A stretch of 50,404 nt of DNA, taken from NCBI GenBank assembly GCA_052035955.1, contig JBPOHD010000118.1:1-50404 (forward strand), in the 5' to 3' direction. The DNA is from JAEUNJ01 sp052035955 (GTDB lineage Bacteria > Pseudomonadota > Gammaproteobacteria > Burkholderiales > Rhodocyclaceae). The notes beneath the pieces are model-generated. The model ran no database searches, was not told the origin of the DNA, and was given only the letters and a program-made list of their open reading frames with translations. Below, piece by piece: positions 25,817 to 34,840 of the stretch (positions within the stretch are counted from its first letter, which is position 1; each line of letters opens with the position of its first letter). A program made the translations under genes and the position numbers.

Positions 25817-28800
25817 ATGCAACTCGCGACCCTGATCGATCTGCGCACGGCAATCGCCTGCCTGGCCATCGGCAACCTGATGCTGGCCCTGTTGATGGGC
25901 ACCATCGGCCCGACCTCCCGGGTGGCATTCGTCGGCCGGCTATGGACGATGGCCAAGCTCCTGCAGGGCGTTGGCCTGGGCCTGATCTGGCTGCGCGGCA
26001 TGGCACCCGCCTGGCTGACCGTCGTCATGGGAAACCTGTGCTTCTTCTCCGGCTTCGCCGTCGAGTACGCCGCCTGCTGGGAATATCTCGGCCTGCGCCG
26101 TTGGCGGCAAATCGCCCTGCCCCTGTGGGGCACCACGCTCATCGTCTTCTATGCCACCTGGTTCGGCGGCGCCTCGGAGGGCCTGCGGGTCACCACTGCA
26201 TCCGTGGGCCTCGCGGTCTTCTGCGGGCTGGCGGCCTACGCCTTCGTCCGCGAGGGCCACACGCGGCTGCGCAGGATGCTGGCCTGGTGCTATGTCTTGC
26301 TGGTCGTCACCTTCCTGGTCCGGGCCCTCGGCGGCGTGCTGGTCCCCGGCACCACCGTGTCCACCTCGACGCCGGTCCAGGCCCTGATCTTCCTGCCCAT
26401 GTTCCTGGTGATGATCACCAGCGGCGTCGGGTTCATCCTGCTGATGCAACAGGACACGGAGAATCTTCTGCGGGACAGCGAGGCCCGCTTCGCCACGATC
26501 TTCCGGGACAGCCCCGTCGGCATCGCGCTGTCGCGCCTCGAGGACGGCCGCATCATCGACGTGAACCAGGCCCTGGTGGAACAGGGCGGCTATCCCGGCC
26601 GGGACGCCATCGTCGGCCACAGTCTCGCGGAGCTGGATTCCTGGGTGGACCCGGGGGACCGGGAACGCCTCGTCTCCAGTCTCCGGAAAGAGGGCGGGCC
26701 CCAGGCCATCGACACCCGCATCCGCCTGCGCAATGGCGAGATCCGGGACGTGCTCCTGTGGTCAGGCATGGTCTCGCTCGCCGGCGAAGGATGCCTGCTC
26801 TCGATATTGACCGACATCACCCATCGTAAGCAGGCGGAAACGGGGTTGCGGGAAGCGAAGGCGGCCCTGGAAATGGCCATCGACCTGGCCCGGGCGAGCA
26901 GCTGGACCGTGGAACTCGATACCGGAACCTTCGTCGGCATACACGGGCAGGCGATGAACCGCCTCTGGGCGGACCGCAGGCATACCGTCGTCGAGATTCT
27001 CGATTCCGTCCACCCGGACGACCGGGCGCTGGTGGAGGCGACCTGGGTGAAGGCCATCCGCGGGGAGGACTCCTTCGATCTCGAATACCGCTTCGCCGGA
27101 CCCGACGGAATCCGTTGGGTCCATGCCATCGCGCGCTTCGAGCGGGACGACAGCGGCCGGGCAACCCGCGCCATCGGCGTCACCCAGGACATCACGGAAC
27201 AGCGCGCCACCCGCCTGGCGCTGGAGGAATACCGGGACCACCTGGAGGATCTGGCCGCCGCCCGCGGTGCGGAACTCGCGGCTTCCGAGGCTCGCTTCCG
27301 GGCCCTGGTAGAACAGTCCATCGTCGGCATCTACATCGCCCAGGACGGCGTCTTCCGCTACGTCAACCCGCAGTTCGCGGTGATCGGGGGTTACGACTCG
27401 CCCGACGAGATCATGGGCAAGGTGCCGGTGCCGGACTTCGTGGTGCCCGAGGAGCGTGGTTTCGTGATGGGCCGGCTGACCCGCATCGCGGCCGGGACGA
27501 TCCAGGAGGACCGGGTGGAATTCGTGGGCCTCCGACGGGACGGCAGTCGGGTCCATATGCTGGTCCACGGCCGCGCCTTCCTGTTCGAAGGGCGGCCGGC
27601 CGTCATCGGCATCGCCCTCGACATCGGCGAGCAGAAGCGGGCGGAGGCGGCCCGGGAAGCCGCCCTGGCGGAGGCCCTGCGCCTCGCGCGAGTGCGCAGC
27701 GAGTTCGTCGCCAACATGAGCCACGAGATTCGTACCCCGCTCAACGCCGTGCTCGGACTGGCCCAGGTCGGGGCGCGGGAAAGCGCGGGCCGCAAGTCCC
27801 AGGCCACTTTCGACCGGATCCTCGAGTCGGGCCAGCACCTGCTCGGTGTCGTGGATGACGTGCTCGACTTCTCGAAAATCGAAGCCGGGAAGCTGGCCCT
27901 GGAGGAAGCGGAGGTCGAGACCGCGGCGGTGATCGACCGGGCGATCGCCCTCACCGCCGCCCGCGCCTATGCCAAGGGCCTGGATTTCGAGATCGACGAG
28001 GCCCGCGACCTGCCGATCGCCTTCCGGGGCGATTCCCTGCGCCTGGTGCAGGTCCTGGTCAATCTGCTGTCCAATGCCATCAAGTTCACCCGCGAGGGTC
28101 GGGTCGGCCTTTCGGCGGAAACGCACGGCGGGGGCTTGCTCCTGACGGTCGCCGATACCGGCATCGGCATGGATGCCGGCCAGCTGGAGCGCCTCTTCCA
28201 GCCCTTCGAGCAGGCCGACGGATCGACGACCAGGCGCTACGGTGGCACGGGCCTCGGGCTGGCGATCTCCGACCGCCTGGTGCGCATGATGGGGGGCACG
28301 ATCGAGGTGCGCAGCAGTCCGGGCGCCGGCAGCCGTTTCGAGGTCCGCCTGCCGCTGCGCGATGCGCGCGCTCCCGACCCGCCCGGCAACACCCGGCGGG
28401 CCGTATGCGTGGCGATGATCGGCATGGCGGAGGGCGAGGCCCGCCGCCTGGCCGAGGCCGCTCGCAATTCGGGCATCGAGTCGCAAACCTGGGATGGCGC
28501 AGCCGGCGCCGCCGAACCGCCGGACCTCCTTGTAATGCCAATTGAATTCTCTGGCGATGCCGAAGGTCGGGCCGCCATCGCGGCCCAGAATCGCCGCGGC
28601 GGAGTCGTCGCCCTTGCCCTCACGCCAGGCGTTGCGGACCAACTCCCGGCCGAGGACGGGATTCGCCTGCTGGAGCGGCCATTGCGCCCCCGCCAGCTGC
28701 TGGCCGCCCTGGCGGCGCGGGACTCGGACCTCGCGCCGCGGCCGTCCGTCGCCCGCGCCCGCCTGGCCGGCATCTCCATCCTCGCCGCCGAGGACAACGA

Positions 28801-29530
28801 GGTCAATCGACTCGTCCTCGAGGAACTCCTCGCTCCCGAAGCACCCCGGCTCGTCTGCGTCGAGGACGGACGGGCGGCCCTGGCCGCCATCGAGCGGGAC
28901 GGAGAGGCCGCCTACGACGTCGTCGTCACCGACATCCAGATGCCCGAACTGGATGGCTACGAACTTGCCGCGCGCCTGCGCCAGATCGCGCCCGGGCTGC
29001 CGGTCATCGGCCTGACGGCCCATGCCATGCGGGAGGAACGGGAACGCTGCCGGGCGGTCGGCATGGTGGACCACCTGACCAAGCCGGTCGATATGGACCG
29101 GCTGGTGGAGGTGATCCTGCGCCATGCCCGGCGCCGGGTCCCGTCCGCCCCGCCAGCGGACCACCGGGAGGCGGAGGGGCCGGAGGCCCCCGCCCGCCAG
29201 GCGTCCGTGGTCGATTGGGACGCCCTGCGCGAACGCTACCGCAGTCGACCGGGCTTTGTCGCCAAGCTGGCGGCCACGGGCGTGAAATCCCTGGCCGGCA
29301 AGGCCGAGGAGCTTCGCCAGGCCGCCGGCGACGGGGCGCGGCTTGCCTTCCTGGCCCACGGCCTCAAGGGCGCCGCCGGCAACCTGCTTGCCCGGCCGGT
29401 CCAGGACCTGGCCATGCGGACCGAGCAGGCGGCGAAGGCCGGGGACCCGGCCATGGAAGTCCTGGCGGCGGAACTGGCGACCCTCGTCGAACGGCTGACC
29501 GATGCCCTCGCCCATCCCCCGAATGCATGA
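25817..29530 (+). CDS. Hybrid sensor histidine kinase with three PAS domains, pseudo-receiver, receiver and Hpt
   Basis: A 1,237-residue inner-membrane sensor. Residues 1-215 hold about seven hydrophobic helices with no large periplasmic domain. PAS domains follow at roughly 218-335, 348-458 and 488-608, the later two with PAC ends (ATRAIGVTQDITEQ, AVIGIALDIGEQKR). The HisKA H-box is ANMSHEIRTPLNAVLGL near 636. The ATPase boxes are VLVNLLSNAIKFTREG and GTGLGLAISDRLVRMMGG. Residues 860-970 look like a receiver without its phosphoacceptor Asp. A normal receiver (Asp about 1038 in VVTDIQMPELDGYE) and a C-terminal Hpt (FLAHGLKGAAGNLL) complete a phosphorelay. GGAG precedes the ATG at 25817; a TTG 18 bases upstream is less likely. 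No response regulator gene is adjacent. Confidence 0.93.
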   Translation: MQLATLIDLRTAIACLAIGNLMLALLMGTIGPTSRVAFVGRLWTMAKLLQGVGLGLIWLRGMAPAWLTVVMGNLCFFSGFAVEYAACWEYLGLRRWRQIALPLWGTTLIVFYATWFGGASEGLRVTTASVGLAVFCGLAAYAFVREGHTRLRRMLAWCYVLLVVTFLVRALGGVLVPGTTVSTSTPVQALIFLPMFLVMITSGVGFILLMQQDTENLLRDSEARFATIFRDSPVGIALSRLEDGRIIDVNQALVEQGGYPGRDAIVGHSLAELDSWVDPGDRERLVSSLRKEGGPQAIDTRIRLRNGEIRDVLLWSGMVSLAGEGCLLSILTDITHRKQAETGLREAKAALEMAIDLARASSWTVELDTGTFVGIHGQAMNRLWADRRHTVVEILDSVHPDDRALVEATWVKAIRGEDSFDLEYRFAGPDGIRWVHAIARFERDDSGRATRAIGVTQDITEQRATRLALEEYRDHLEDLAAARGAELAASEARFRALVEQSIVGIYIAQDGVFRYVNPQFAVIGGYDSPDEIMGKVPVPDFVVPEERGFVMGRLTRIAAGTIQEDRVEFVGLRRDGSRVHMLVHGRAFLFEGRPAVIGIALDIGEQKRAEAAREAALAEALRLARVRSEFVANMSHEIRTPLNAVLGLAQVGARESAGRKSQATFDRILESGQHLLGVVDDVLDFSKIEAGKLALEEAEVETAAVIDRAIALTAARAYAKGLDFEIDEARDLPIAFRGDSLRLVQVLVNLLSNAIKFTREGRVGLSAETHGGGLLLTVADTGIGMDAGQLERLFQPFEQADGSTTRRYGGTGLGLAISDRLVRMMGGTIEVRSSPGAGSRFEVRLPLRDARAPDPPGNTRRAVCVAMIGMAEGEARRLAEAARNSGIESQTWDGAAGAAEPPDLLVMPIEFSGDAEGRAAIAAQNRRGGVVALALTPGVADQLPAEDGIRLLERPLRPRQLLAALAARDSDLAPRPSVARARLAGISILAAEDNEVNRLVLEELLAPEAPRLVCVEDGRAALAAIERDGEAAYDVVVTDIQMPELDGYELAARLRQIAPGLPVIGLTAHAMREERERCRAVGMVDHLTKPVDMDRLVEVILRHARRRVPSAPPADHREAEGPEAPARQASVVDWDALRERYRSRPGFVAKLAATGVKSLAGKAEELRQAAGDGARLAFLAHGLKGAAGNLLARPVQDLAMRTEQAAKAGDPAMEVLAAELATLVERLTDALAHPPNA

Positions 29531-29611
29531 TTCCGCCTGGCGAAATATAGTTTCAACTTAAAGAAGCTGGGGCATAATGGAAGCTTGCCCGCGACCCAGA
29601 GAGGGTTACCC

Positions 29612-31081
29612 ATGCGCCAGTTGAGCCCCCACGATGCCGGTTTCCTCTTCACCGAATCCGGCCATGCCAACGCCAACGTCTCCCTCATCCACATCTACGA
29701 CCAGTCCACGGCACCGGGCGGCAAGGTCCGCTTCAAGGACATCCTCGCCCACATAGAAGGGCGCCTCGGCACCTCGCCGATCTTCCGCCAAAAGCTGCTG
29801 CAGGTTCCCCTGAACCTGGATTATCCCTATTGGATCGAGGACGAGCATTTCGACCTGGAATACCACGTCCGCCACATCGCCCTGCCGAAACCCGGCGACT
29901 GGCGTCAGTTCTGCATCCTCGCCTCCCGCATCCACGCCAGGCCCCTGGACCTGACGCGCCCGCTGTGGGAGATGTACGTGATCGAGGGACTGGACGGATT
30001 CCAGGACCTGCCGAAAGGCAGCTTCGCCCTGCTGACCAAGATCCACCACGCCGCCATCGACGTGGAGCACGGCAGCGAGATCACGATGAAGCTGCACGAC
30101 ACCTCGCCGACGCCGCCCCGGCCGTCGCCGCCGGAGCCCTGGTTTCCCGAGTCGGCGCCCGGCAGGATAGGGCTCGCGCTGCGCGGCCTGACCGGTGCCT
30201 GGCTGGCCCCCTTCCGCCTGGTGCGTCCGGCGGCCCGGGCCTTGAGCCAGCTGTTGCCGACCGGCATGCGCATCGTCCGGGACATGCTGTTCCATCCGCG
30301 GCGGCTGCCGGTGACGCGGTTCAACTCCATCGTCTCGCCGCACCGGGTCTTCGAGACGCGCCGCTTCGATATGGGCGAGTTGCGCGAGATCCGCAGCCTG
30401 GTGGAGGGCGCCACCACCCATGACGTCGTATTGGCGGTGTGCGGCGGCGGATTGCGCCGCTACCTGGAGATCAACGGCGAACTGCCGGCAGCCAGCCTGT
30501 CCGCCATCGCCCCCATCTACATCCGGTCCGACAAGGACAATCCCGACAGCGACCTGGAGATGTCGTGGATGCGTGTCCTGCTGGGCACCGATCTGCCGGA
30601 CCCGATTGCCCGCCTGGCCCAGATACGGGACCAGACCAAGTCATCGGAGGCGATCCACCAGGCCGTCGGGGCAAGGGAACTGACCGACATCAGCCGCCAC
30701 GCACCGGCGGCCACGCTGGCCCTGACGAGCAAGATGCTGACCCGGGCCGTCACCGACCTGGGGCGCCGCGCGCCCCTCGCCAACTGCACGGTGACCAACG
30801 TGCCCGGGCCGTCCGTGCCGCTGTACCTGAACGGGGCGAGGATGACCTACTTCTCCGCCATCATGCCGATCAGCGACGGCATGGGCCTGGTCTTTGCCGT
30901 GACGAGCTACGACGGCAAGCTGATCCTTTCCCCCACGGCATGCCGGGACCAGATGCCGGACCCGGACCTCTTCGCACAATGCGTGCGCGACAGCTTCCAG
31001 GACTACCTGGCCCTGGCGCGGCCGCCGAAGGCCAAGTCCAACGTGACGCCCCTCAGGCGGGCACGGCGTCGTTCGTCGTGA
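29612..31081 (+). CDS. Wax ester synthase/diacylglycerol acyltransferase-like protein
   Basis: A 489-residue member of the bacterial WS/DGAT family, which transfers acyl groups from acyl-CoA to alcohols or diacylglycerol to form storage lipids. The start MRQLSPHDAGFLFTESGHAN and the segments PLDLTRPLWEMYVIEGLDG and NCTVTNVPGPSVPLYLNGAR are family hallmarks. The catalytic motif, normally HHxxxDG, reads HHAAIDV near residue 145: both His and the Asp remain but Gly is Val. An AGAGGG site precedes the ATG. A weak promoter (TTTCAA-N16-CATAAT, 29551-29578) lies upstream. Its 3' end overlaps the convergent hydrolase gene by 29 bases. Activity is likely but needs the altered motif to be tolerated. 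Confidence 0.88.
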   Translation: MRQLSPHDAGFLFTESGHANANVSLIHIYDQSTAPGGKVRFKDILAHIEGRLGTSPIFRQKLLQVPLNLDYPYWIEDEHFDLEYHVRHIALPKPGDWRQFCILASRIHARPLDLTRPLWEMYVIEGLDGFQDLPKGSFALLTKIHHAAIDVEHGSEITMKLHDTSPTPPRPSPPEPWFPESAPGRIGLALRGLTGAWLAPFRLVRPAARALSQLLPTGMRIVRDMLFHPRRLPVTRFNSIVSPHRVFETRRFDMGELREIRSLVEGATTHDVVLAVCGGGLRRYLEINGELPAASLSAIAPIYIRSDKDNPDSDLEMSWMRVLLGTDLPDPIARLAQIRDQTKSSEAIHQAVGARELTDISRHAPAATLALTSKMLTRAVTDLGRRAPLANCTVTNVPGPSVPLYLNGARMTYFSAIMPISDGMGLVFAVTSYDGKLILSPTACRDQMPDPDLFAQCVRDSFQDYLALARPPKAKSNVTPLRRARRRSS

Positions 31082-31859
31082 ACTGGTAGATCCGGCCGAG
31101 GATGCCGGAAGGCTCGAAGGGCTTCCACGCCCCCTCGGCCTGGGCCAGCCGGTCGGCGACGATCCACAGCACCAGGGCATTGAAGCCCAGCCCCACGTGG
31201 CTGCCCGGCACGCGGATGTTCTCGTGCATGGCCGGATCGCCGTCTATGGTGGCGTCCTGGGGTGGCACCACCCCGTCGCTCAGGGAGTAGAGGCAGCTGG
31301 CCGGCATCGGCGGCCGTCCCTGCATCACCTTGGCCCGCGGGTGGGCCGAATGGGCCGCCGGGCCCATCGGATGCGCAATGGCCCGGTACAGGGCCTTGAC
31401 CAGCGCCGAGGTCTCGCTGCCACCGGCATCGGTGGACACCGGGCTGCCGAGGGTCACCACCGAGCGCACGCATTCGGGCGCCTGGTGGGCCGCATACATG
31501 GCGAACACGCCCCCCAGGCTCCAGCCGACCAGGCTCAGCTTTCTGCCGTGCTTGTGGTGCATGTAGCGCACCTTCTGCTCCAGCGCCTTCGCGTGCTTCA
31601 ACTGGAAACCGACATTGCGGCCGAAGCCCCAGGCTTCCACCTCGTAGCCGAGGTAGTCCAGGTAGGTCTTGAGGGCGAACAGGGTCTTCTCGTCGGCCAT
31701 GAAGCCGGGCAGCAGCAACACCGGATGGCCATCGCCCTTGGGCACGTTCATCAACAGCGGGACGGCATAGGGCAGGGCCGCGAGTTCCAGCAGGCCGCGG
31801 AACTCCATCAGGGAATGCAGGGGACTCGGGGGACCGGAACGGGAATATCGGGTAGCCAT
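31053..31859 (-). CDS. Alpha/beta hydrolase, lipase/PHA synthase-like
   Basis: A 268-residue serine hydrolase. It shows VLLLPGFMADEKTLFALKTY, the nucleophile elbow SLVGWSLGGVFAMYAA, the acid in YSLSDGVVPPQDA and the histidine in VPGSHVGLGFN. The unusual LPGFMADEKT opening and GWSLGG elbow resemble lipase-like and PHA synthase-like hydrolases, but the cysteine nucleophile of PHA synthase is replaced by serine, so a lipase or esterase role is more likely. GAGGAG precedes the ATG. A TATACT -10 box is at 31925-31930 on the same strand. It is convergent with the WS/DGAT gene, with which it shares 29 bases of coding DNA; together they could make and break neutral lipids. Confidence 0.85.
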   Translation of the reverse strand: MATRYSRSGPPSPLHSLMEFRGLLELAALPYAVPLLMNVPKGDGHPVLLLPGFMADEKTLFALKTYLDYLGYEVEAWGFGRNVGFQLKHAKALEQKVRYMHHKHGRKLSLVGWSLGGVFAMYAAHQAPECVRSVVTLGSPVSTDAGGSETSALVKALYRAIAHPMGPAAHSAHPRAKVMQGRPPMPASCLYSLSDGVVPPQDATIDGDPAMHENIRVPGSHVGLGFNALVLWIVADRLAQAEGAWKPFEPSGILGRIYQFTTNDAVPA

Positions 31860-31984
31860 GGCTGAACTCCTCGCTCGTTCTATTTCTGGCGCGCACCGGA
31901 TGGGCACCGGTCGCAATTGCGTTCAGTATAACGAGGCCCGGCGCCAGGATTAGAGTGGCGCGCCCAAAGATGCGGCCGGTTCCG

Positions 31985-32671
31985 CTAGGCGGTACCGGCC
32001 TTGCGCGGCGCCGCGGGACGCGCCTTCTTCTTTTCCGCAGCGTGGAACGCGAGGGCCACCTCCAGCGCCTGATTGACGAAGGCAAGCACGGCGGCGAACT
32101 CCTCGTCGTCCAGTTCCCGGGCGGCATCATGGCCGCGATAGATGTTCACGAATTCGCGCTCGCGGCCCGCGTGCACCAGGACCCGCCCGACCCCGAGGCT
32201 CTCCAGGGCCCGCCACAGGTCCGGATTGTAGGAACGGGTAAGGTTCATGACGAACGAGACCGGGTCGTTGCGCGCCAGGACGCCGGCCAGCCTGAGGATG
32301 ATCTCGAAGGGCAGCGCCACCTTGCCGTTTTCGGCCAGCTCGAGCAACGTGGGATCCTTCAGGTCGATGGCCTCGCCGAGCTGCTTCGCGCTCATGCCGG
32401 CCGCTTCCCGCAGCCGGCGCAGCATGTGGCCGGCCTTCTCGACCGCGGCCTTCGCCGCCGGCTCCCGGAAACTCGACTTGGCGAAAGCCAGGGAGACGTC
32501 GGCCGCCGTACCGGCGAGGCCGACCATCGTATCGGCCCAGGAGCGCAATTGCTGCGCGACCGTGTGCATCGCCGCCCGCGCGGTGCTCTCCCCGACTGCC
32601 GACTTGTCCTCGGCCGGCGCTTCCGCCTGCCGCTTGCCGCGGGGCCCCCTGCTCTTCTTCTCTTCGGCCAT
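31985..32671 (-). CDS. Helix-turn-helix (XRE-like) protein
   Basis: A 228-residue protein with a helix-turn-helix of the XRE class at about residues 85-150: MLRRLREAAGMSAKQLGEAI then DPTLLELAENGKVALPFEII. A lysine/alanine-rich tail lies at each end, and the N-terminal third (STARAAMHTVAQQLRSWADT) is helical. The C-terminal part, VLVHAGREREFVNIYRGHDA and DEEFAAVLAFVNQALEVALA, has no familiar domain. A GGAGGAG site precedes the ATG. It is encoded upstream of, and on the same strand as, the lipase-like gene (125 bp apart), which makes that gene a plausible target; the target is otherwise unknown. Confidence 0.75.
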   Translation of the reverse strand: MAEEKKSRGPRGKRQAEAPAEDKSAVGESTARAAMHTVAQQLRSWADTMVGLAGTAADVSLAFAKSSFREPAAKAAVEKAGHMLRRLREAAGMSAKQLGEAIDLKDPTLLELAENGKVALPFEIILRLAGVLARNDPVSFVMNLTRSYNPDLWRALESLGVGRVLVHAGREREFVNIYRGHDAARELDDEEFAAVLAFVNQALEVALAFHAAEKKKARPAAPRKAGTA

Positions 32672-32861
32672 GGACTGCTCTCCTCCGGGAAACGTTGGCT
32701 GCAAACAATACTAACGGAATTCGTCCCGGCCACGCGCGCGGCGAGCCCTTGCGGAAGCCGACGGGCAGACCGCGGCGCCCGCCGTCGTCCCCGCAAGCGG
32801 AACGGCCCGGGCTGGACTACCATCCGGACTTGTCGTCCACCCCCAAGCAGGAATGCCAGCC

Positions 32862-33230
32862 ATGACGCCCCCCGACCCGTCCAAGCTCGACCGGATCGTC
32901 GCCGAGGCCCGCCGCGCCGCCGACGCGCGCGCCCAGGGCTATCGCGAACAGGCCCTGAAGCTCTACCCGTGGATCTGCGGCCGATGCGCCCGCGAGTTCA
33001 ACCGGAGCAACCTGCGGGAACTCACCGTGCACCACCGGGACCACAACCACGACAACAATCCGCCCGACGGCAGCAACTGGGAACTGCTCTGCCTGTATTG
33101 CCACGACAACGAGCACCAGCGGCAGCTGGAAGCGGCGGCCGGGGGGACCGCGGGCCCCGCCGGGACGGTCGCAACCCACTCACCCTTCGCCGACCTCAAG
33201 TCCCTGCTGGCCACCAGGGCGAAAAAATGA
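32862..33230 (+). CDS. yajD: YajD-like HNH nuclease family protein
   Basis: A 122-residue cytosolic protein of the YajD family. The treble-clef HNH site is complete: CGRCAREF, LTVHHRDHNHDNNPPDGSNW and LLCLYCHDNEHQ supply the paired cysteines and histidines. The family is widespread in proteobacteria but its physiological substrate is not established. Of two possible ATGs I chose 32862, because the AGGA site is about nine bases upstream, whereas it touches the ATG at 32853. The stop overlaps the next gene in ATGA, so the two are translationally coupled. Confidence 0.88.
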   Translation: MTPPDPSKLDRIVAEARRAADARAQGYREQALKLYPWICGRCAREFNRSNLRELTVHHRDHNHDNNPPDGSNWELLCLYCHDNEHQRQLEAAAGGTAGPAGTVATHSPFADLKSLLATRAKK

Positions 33231-34120
33231 ATCCGGCTGCGGTAATTCCGCGCAGCCCGTGCGGCAGCGGATTGGCGTGGTGCTTCCGCGTCGCATGCGG
33301 CCTCTTCCTGCTGCCGGTCTGCGGTCAGGCGTGGTCCCTCGGGGACGGCGGGGCCGCCGCCAAACCCGGCGCCGTGGCCGTCGAACTGGCCAGCGAGCGG
33401 CTTGCCTGCCAGCCGCGAAAACCCTGCTGGATCGGCCTGCGCATGCAGCACGATCCGCATTGGCACACCTACTGGAAGAACCCCGGGGACGCCGGCATCC
33501 CCACCACCCTCGCCTGGACCCTGCCGCCGGGATTCGCGGCGGGAGACATCGAATGGCCCTACCCGGCGCGACTGCCGCGGGGACCGCTGGCGAGCTATGG
33601 CTACGAGGGGGAGGCCCTGCTGCCGGTCCTCCTCTATCCCCGAGCAGGCGTCCGGCCGCCCACCCGGGCCACTGTCGTCCTGCGCGCCGCCTGGCTCGAG
33701 TGCCGCGACAACTGCGTTCCGCGGGAGGCCACCCTGACCCTCGACCTGCCCATCTCGGCGACGACGGCCGGCCCTGCCCGTCACGCCCGGCTGTTCCGGG
33801 AAACCCGGGAGCGGCTGCCCCAGGCCCACGACGGGATCCGGGCATCCGCGGCGCGGCGCGGCGACACGGTCGAGGTCGACCTGGACCTGCCGGAACCCGT
33901 CGGCCGCCGCGGCGAGCTGTTCTTCGAAGCCGAGGATTTCGTCGAACCGGGACAGCCCCCGGCCGTCGAGGCGCGCCCGGGCGGCGCACGCTGGGCCTCG
34001 CGCCTGACGGCGAACGGCCGCCGCTCGAAGCCGGGCAACCTGGCGGCCGTATGGGTGGCCGCGTCCCCCGGCGACGGGAAGACCCGGGCCTGGCGGGTCG
34101 ACGTCCGGCTGGGGAACTAG
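33227..34120 (+). CDS. Stand-alone DsbD-type N-terminal periplasmic domain
   Basis: A 297-residue exported protein. A signal peptide lies at about residues 15-36 (FRVACGLFLLPVCGQAWS). The rest matches only the first domain of DsbD/ScsB-type thiol-disulfide reductases: CWIGLRMQHDPHWHTYWKNP, GDAGIPTTLAWTLPPGF, and the redox pair in WLECRDNCVPREATL. Full members continue into eight membrane helices and a C-terminal thioredoxin domain; here the frame ends after RVDVRLGN and the strand switches 76 bp later. It could be a remnant of a truncated gene or a soluble redox carrier that docks to another reductase. It overlaps yajD by four bases. No further part of the transporter domain is visible nearby. 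Confidence 0.8.
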   Translation: MNPAAVIPRSPCGSGLAWCFRVACGLFLLPVCGQAWSLGDGGAAAKPGAVAVELASERLACQPRKPCWIGLRMQHDPHWHTYWKNPGDAGIPTTLAWTLPPGFAAGDIEWPYPARLPRGPLASYGYEGEALLPVLLYPRAGVRPPTRATVVLRAAWLECRDNCVPREATLTLDLPISATTAGPARHARLFRETRERLPQAHDGIRASAARRGDTVEVDLDLPEPVGRRGELFFEAEDFVEPGQPPAVEARPGGARWASRLTANGRRSKPGNLAAVWVAASPGDGKTRAWRVDVRLGN

Positions 34121-34196
34121 CCGGCGCGCCGCCCGGCCGGACCGGGCCGGCGTGGCGGTTCGTGGGCGCGCCGGGTGCCGCCGCCCGCCGGGGGCC

Positions 34197-34796
34197 TCAG
34201 TACTTCACCGAACATCCGTAGGGTGCCGTGCTCGGGTCCGCCACCGGCTTGCCGGCCGCCAGCGCGCCCAGGGCCGCCCTGACGAAATTCCTCGCCGTCG
34301 GCACGTCCGCCACCTGGGTGCTGCGCTTGTCGTCGATGGCGCCGGCATAGACGAGGATGCCCTTCGGATCGATCACGTACATGTGGGGCGTGGTCTTGGC
34401 ACCGTAGGCGCGCCCGATCCTGCCGTCCCGGTCGAGGAGGTAATGGGACGGCGCCGCCTTGCCCTCGGCCAGCCATTTTCCCAAGGCGCCGGCGCTCATG
34501 AAATCCCCGCTGTCGGGATTGGTGGAATTCACGGCGAGCCAGACGACCTCGCCCTTCTCCCGCTGCAGCCGCTGCATGTTGTCCGAGTCGTAGTGCTTGC
34601 GCACGAAGGGGCAGTTGGGGTTGTTCCACTCCAGCACCACGGTCTTTCCCTGGAAGCGGGCCAGGCTGACGACCTCGCCGGACAAGTCGCGCGCGCTGAA
34701 GTCGGGCGCCTTCTGCCCGGGCTCGGGCGCCGCCAGGGCCGCCGCGCACGTCATCCAGGCCGCGACGGCCACTCCGAATCCTTCCATGGTGCGCAT
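34197..34796 (-). CDS. Exported redoxin (thioredoxin/AhpC-like) protein
   Basis: A 199-residue protein with a signal peptide (about residues 1-22, ending ALAAPEP). The redoxin domain begins APDFSARDLSGEVVSLARFQ. Its reactive cysteine is in WNNPNCPFVRKHYDSDNMQR, a motif of a thioredoxin-like subfamily that has one cysteine where thioredoxin has CxxC. AKTTPHMYVIDPKGILVYAG carries the cis-proline. A C-terminal cysteine in APYGCSVKY may act as the resolving residue. GGAGGAG precedes the ATG. It is 44 bp downstream of the epimerase gene on the same strand and faces the DsbD-like gene, which suggests a periplasmic thiol role for both. Confidence 0.88.
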   Translation of the reverse strand: MRTMEGFGVAVAAWMTCAAALAAPEPGQKAPDFSARDLSGEVVSLARFQGKTVVLEWNNPNCPFVRKHYDSDNMQRLQREKGEVVWLAVNSTNPDSGDFMSAGALGKWLAEGKAAPSHYLLDRDGRIGRAYGAKTTPHMYVIDPKGILVYAGAIDDKRSTQVADVPTARNFVRAALGALAAGKPVADPSTAPYGCSVKY

Positions 34797-34840
34797 GGTG
34801 CTCTCCTCCTGGTTGATGGGGGTCGACCGCCCGGATGGAC

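Noticed and set aside
26762..29515. A 917-codon open frame on the minus strand
   Set aside because: Antisense shadow of the hybrid histidine kinase, whose domains are all clear on the plus strand.
31053..31859. PHA synthase (PhaC)
   Set aside because: The nucleophile elbow is GWSLGG with Ser, whereas PhaC has Cys, and the protein is much shorter.
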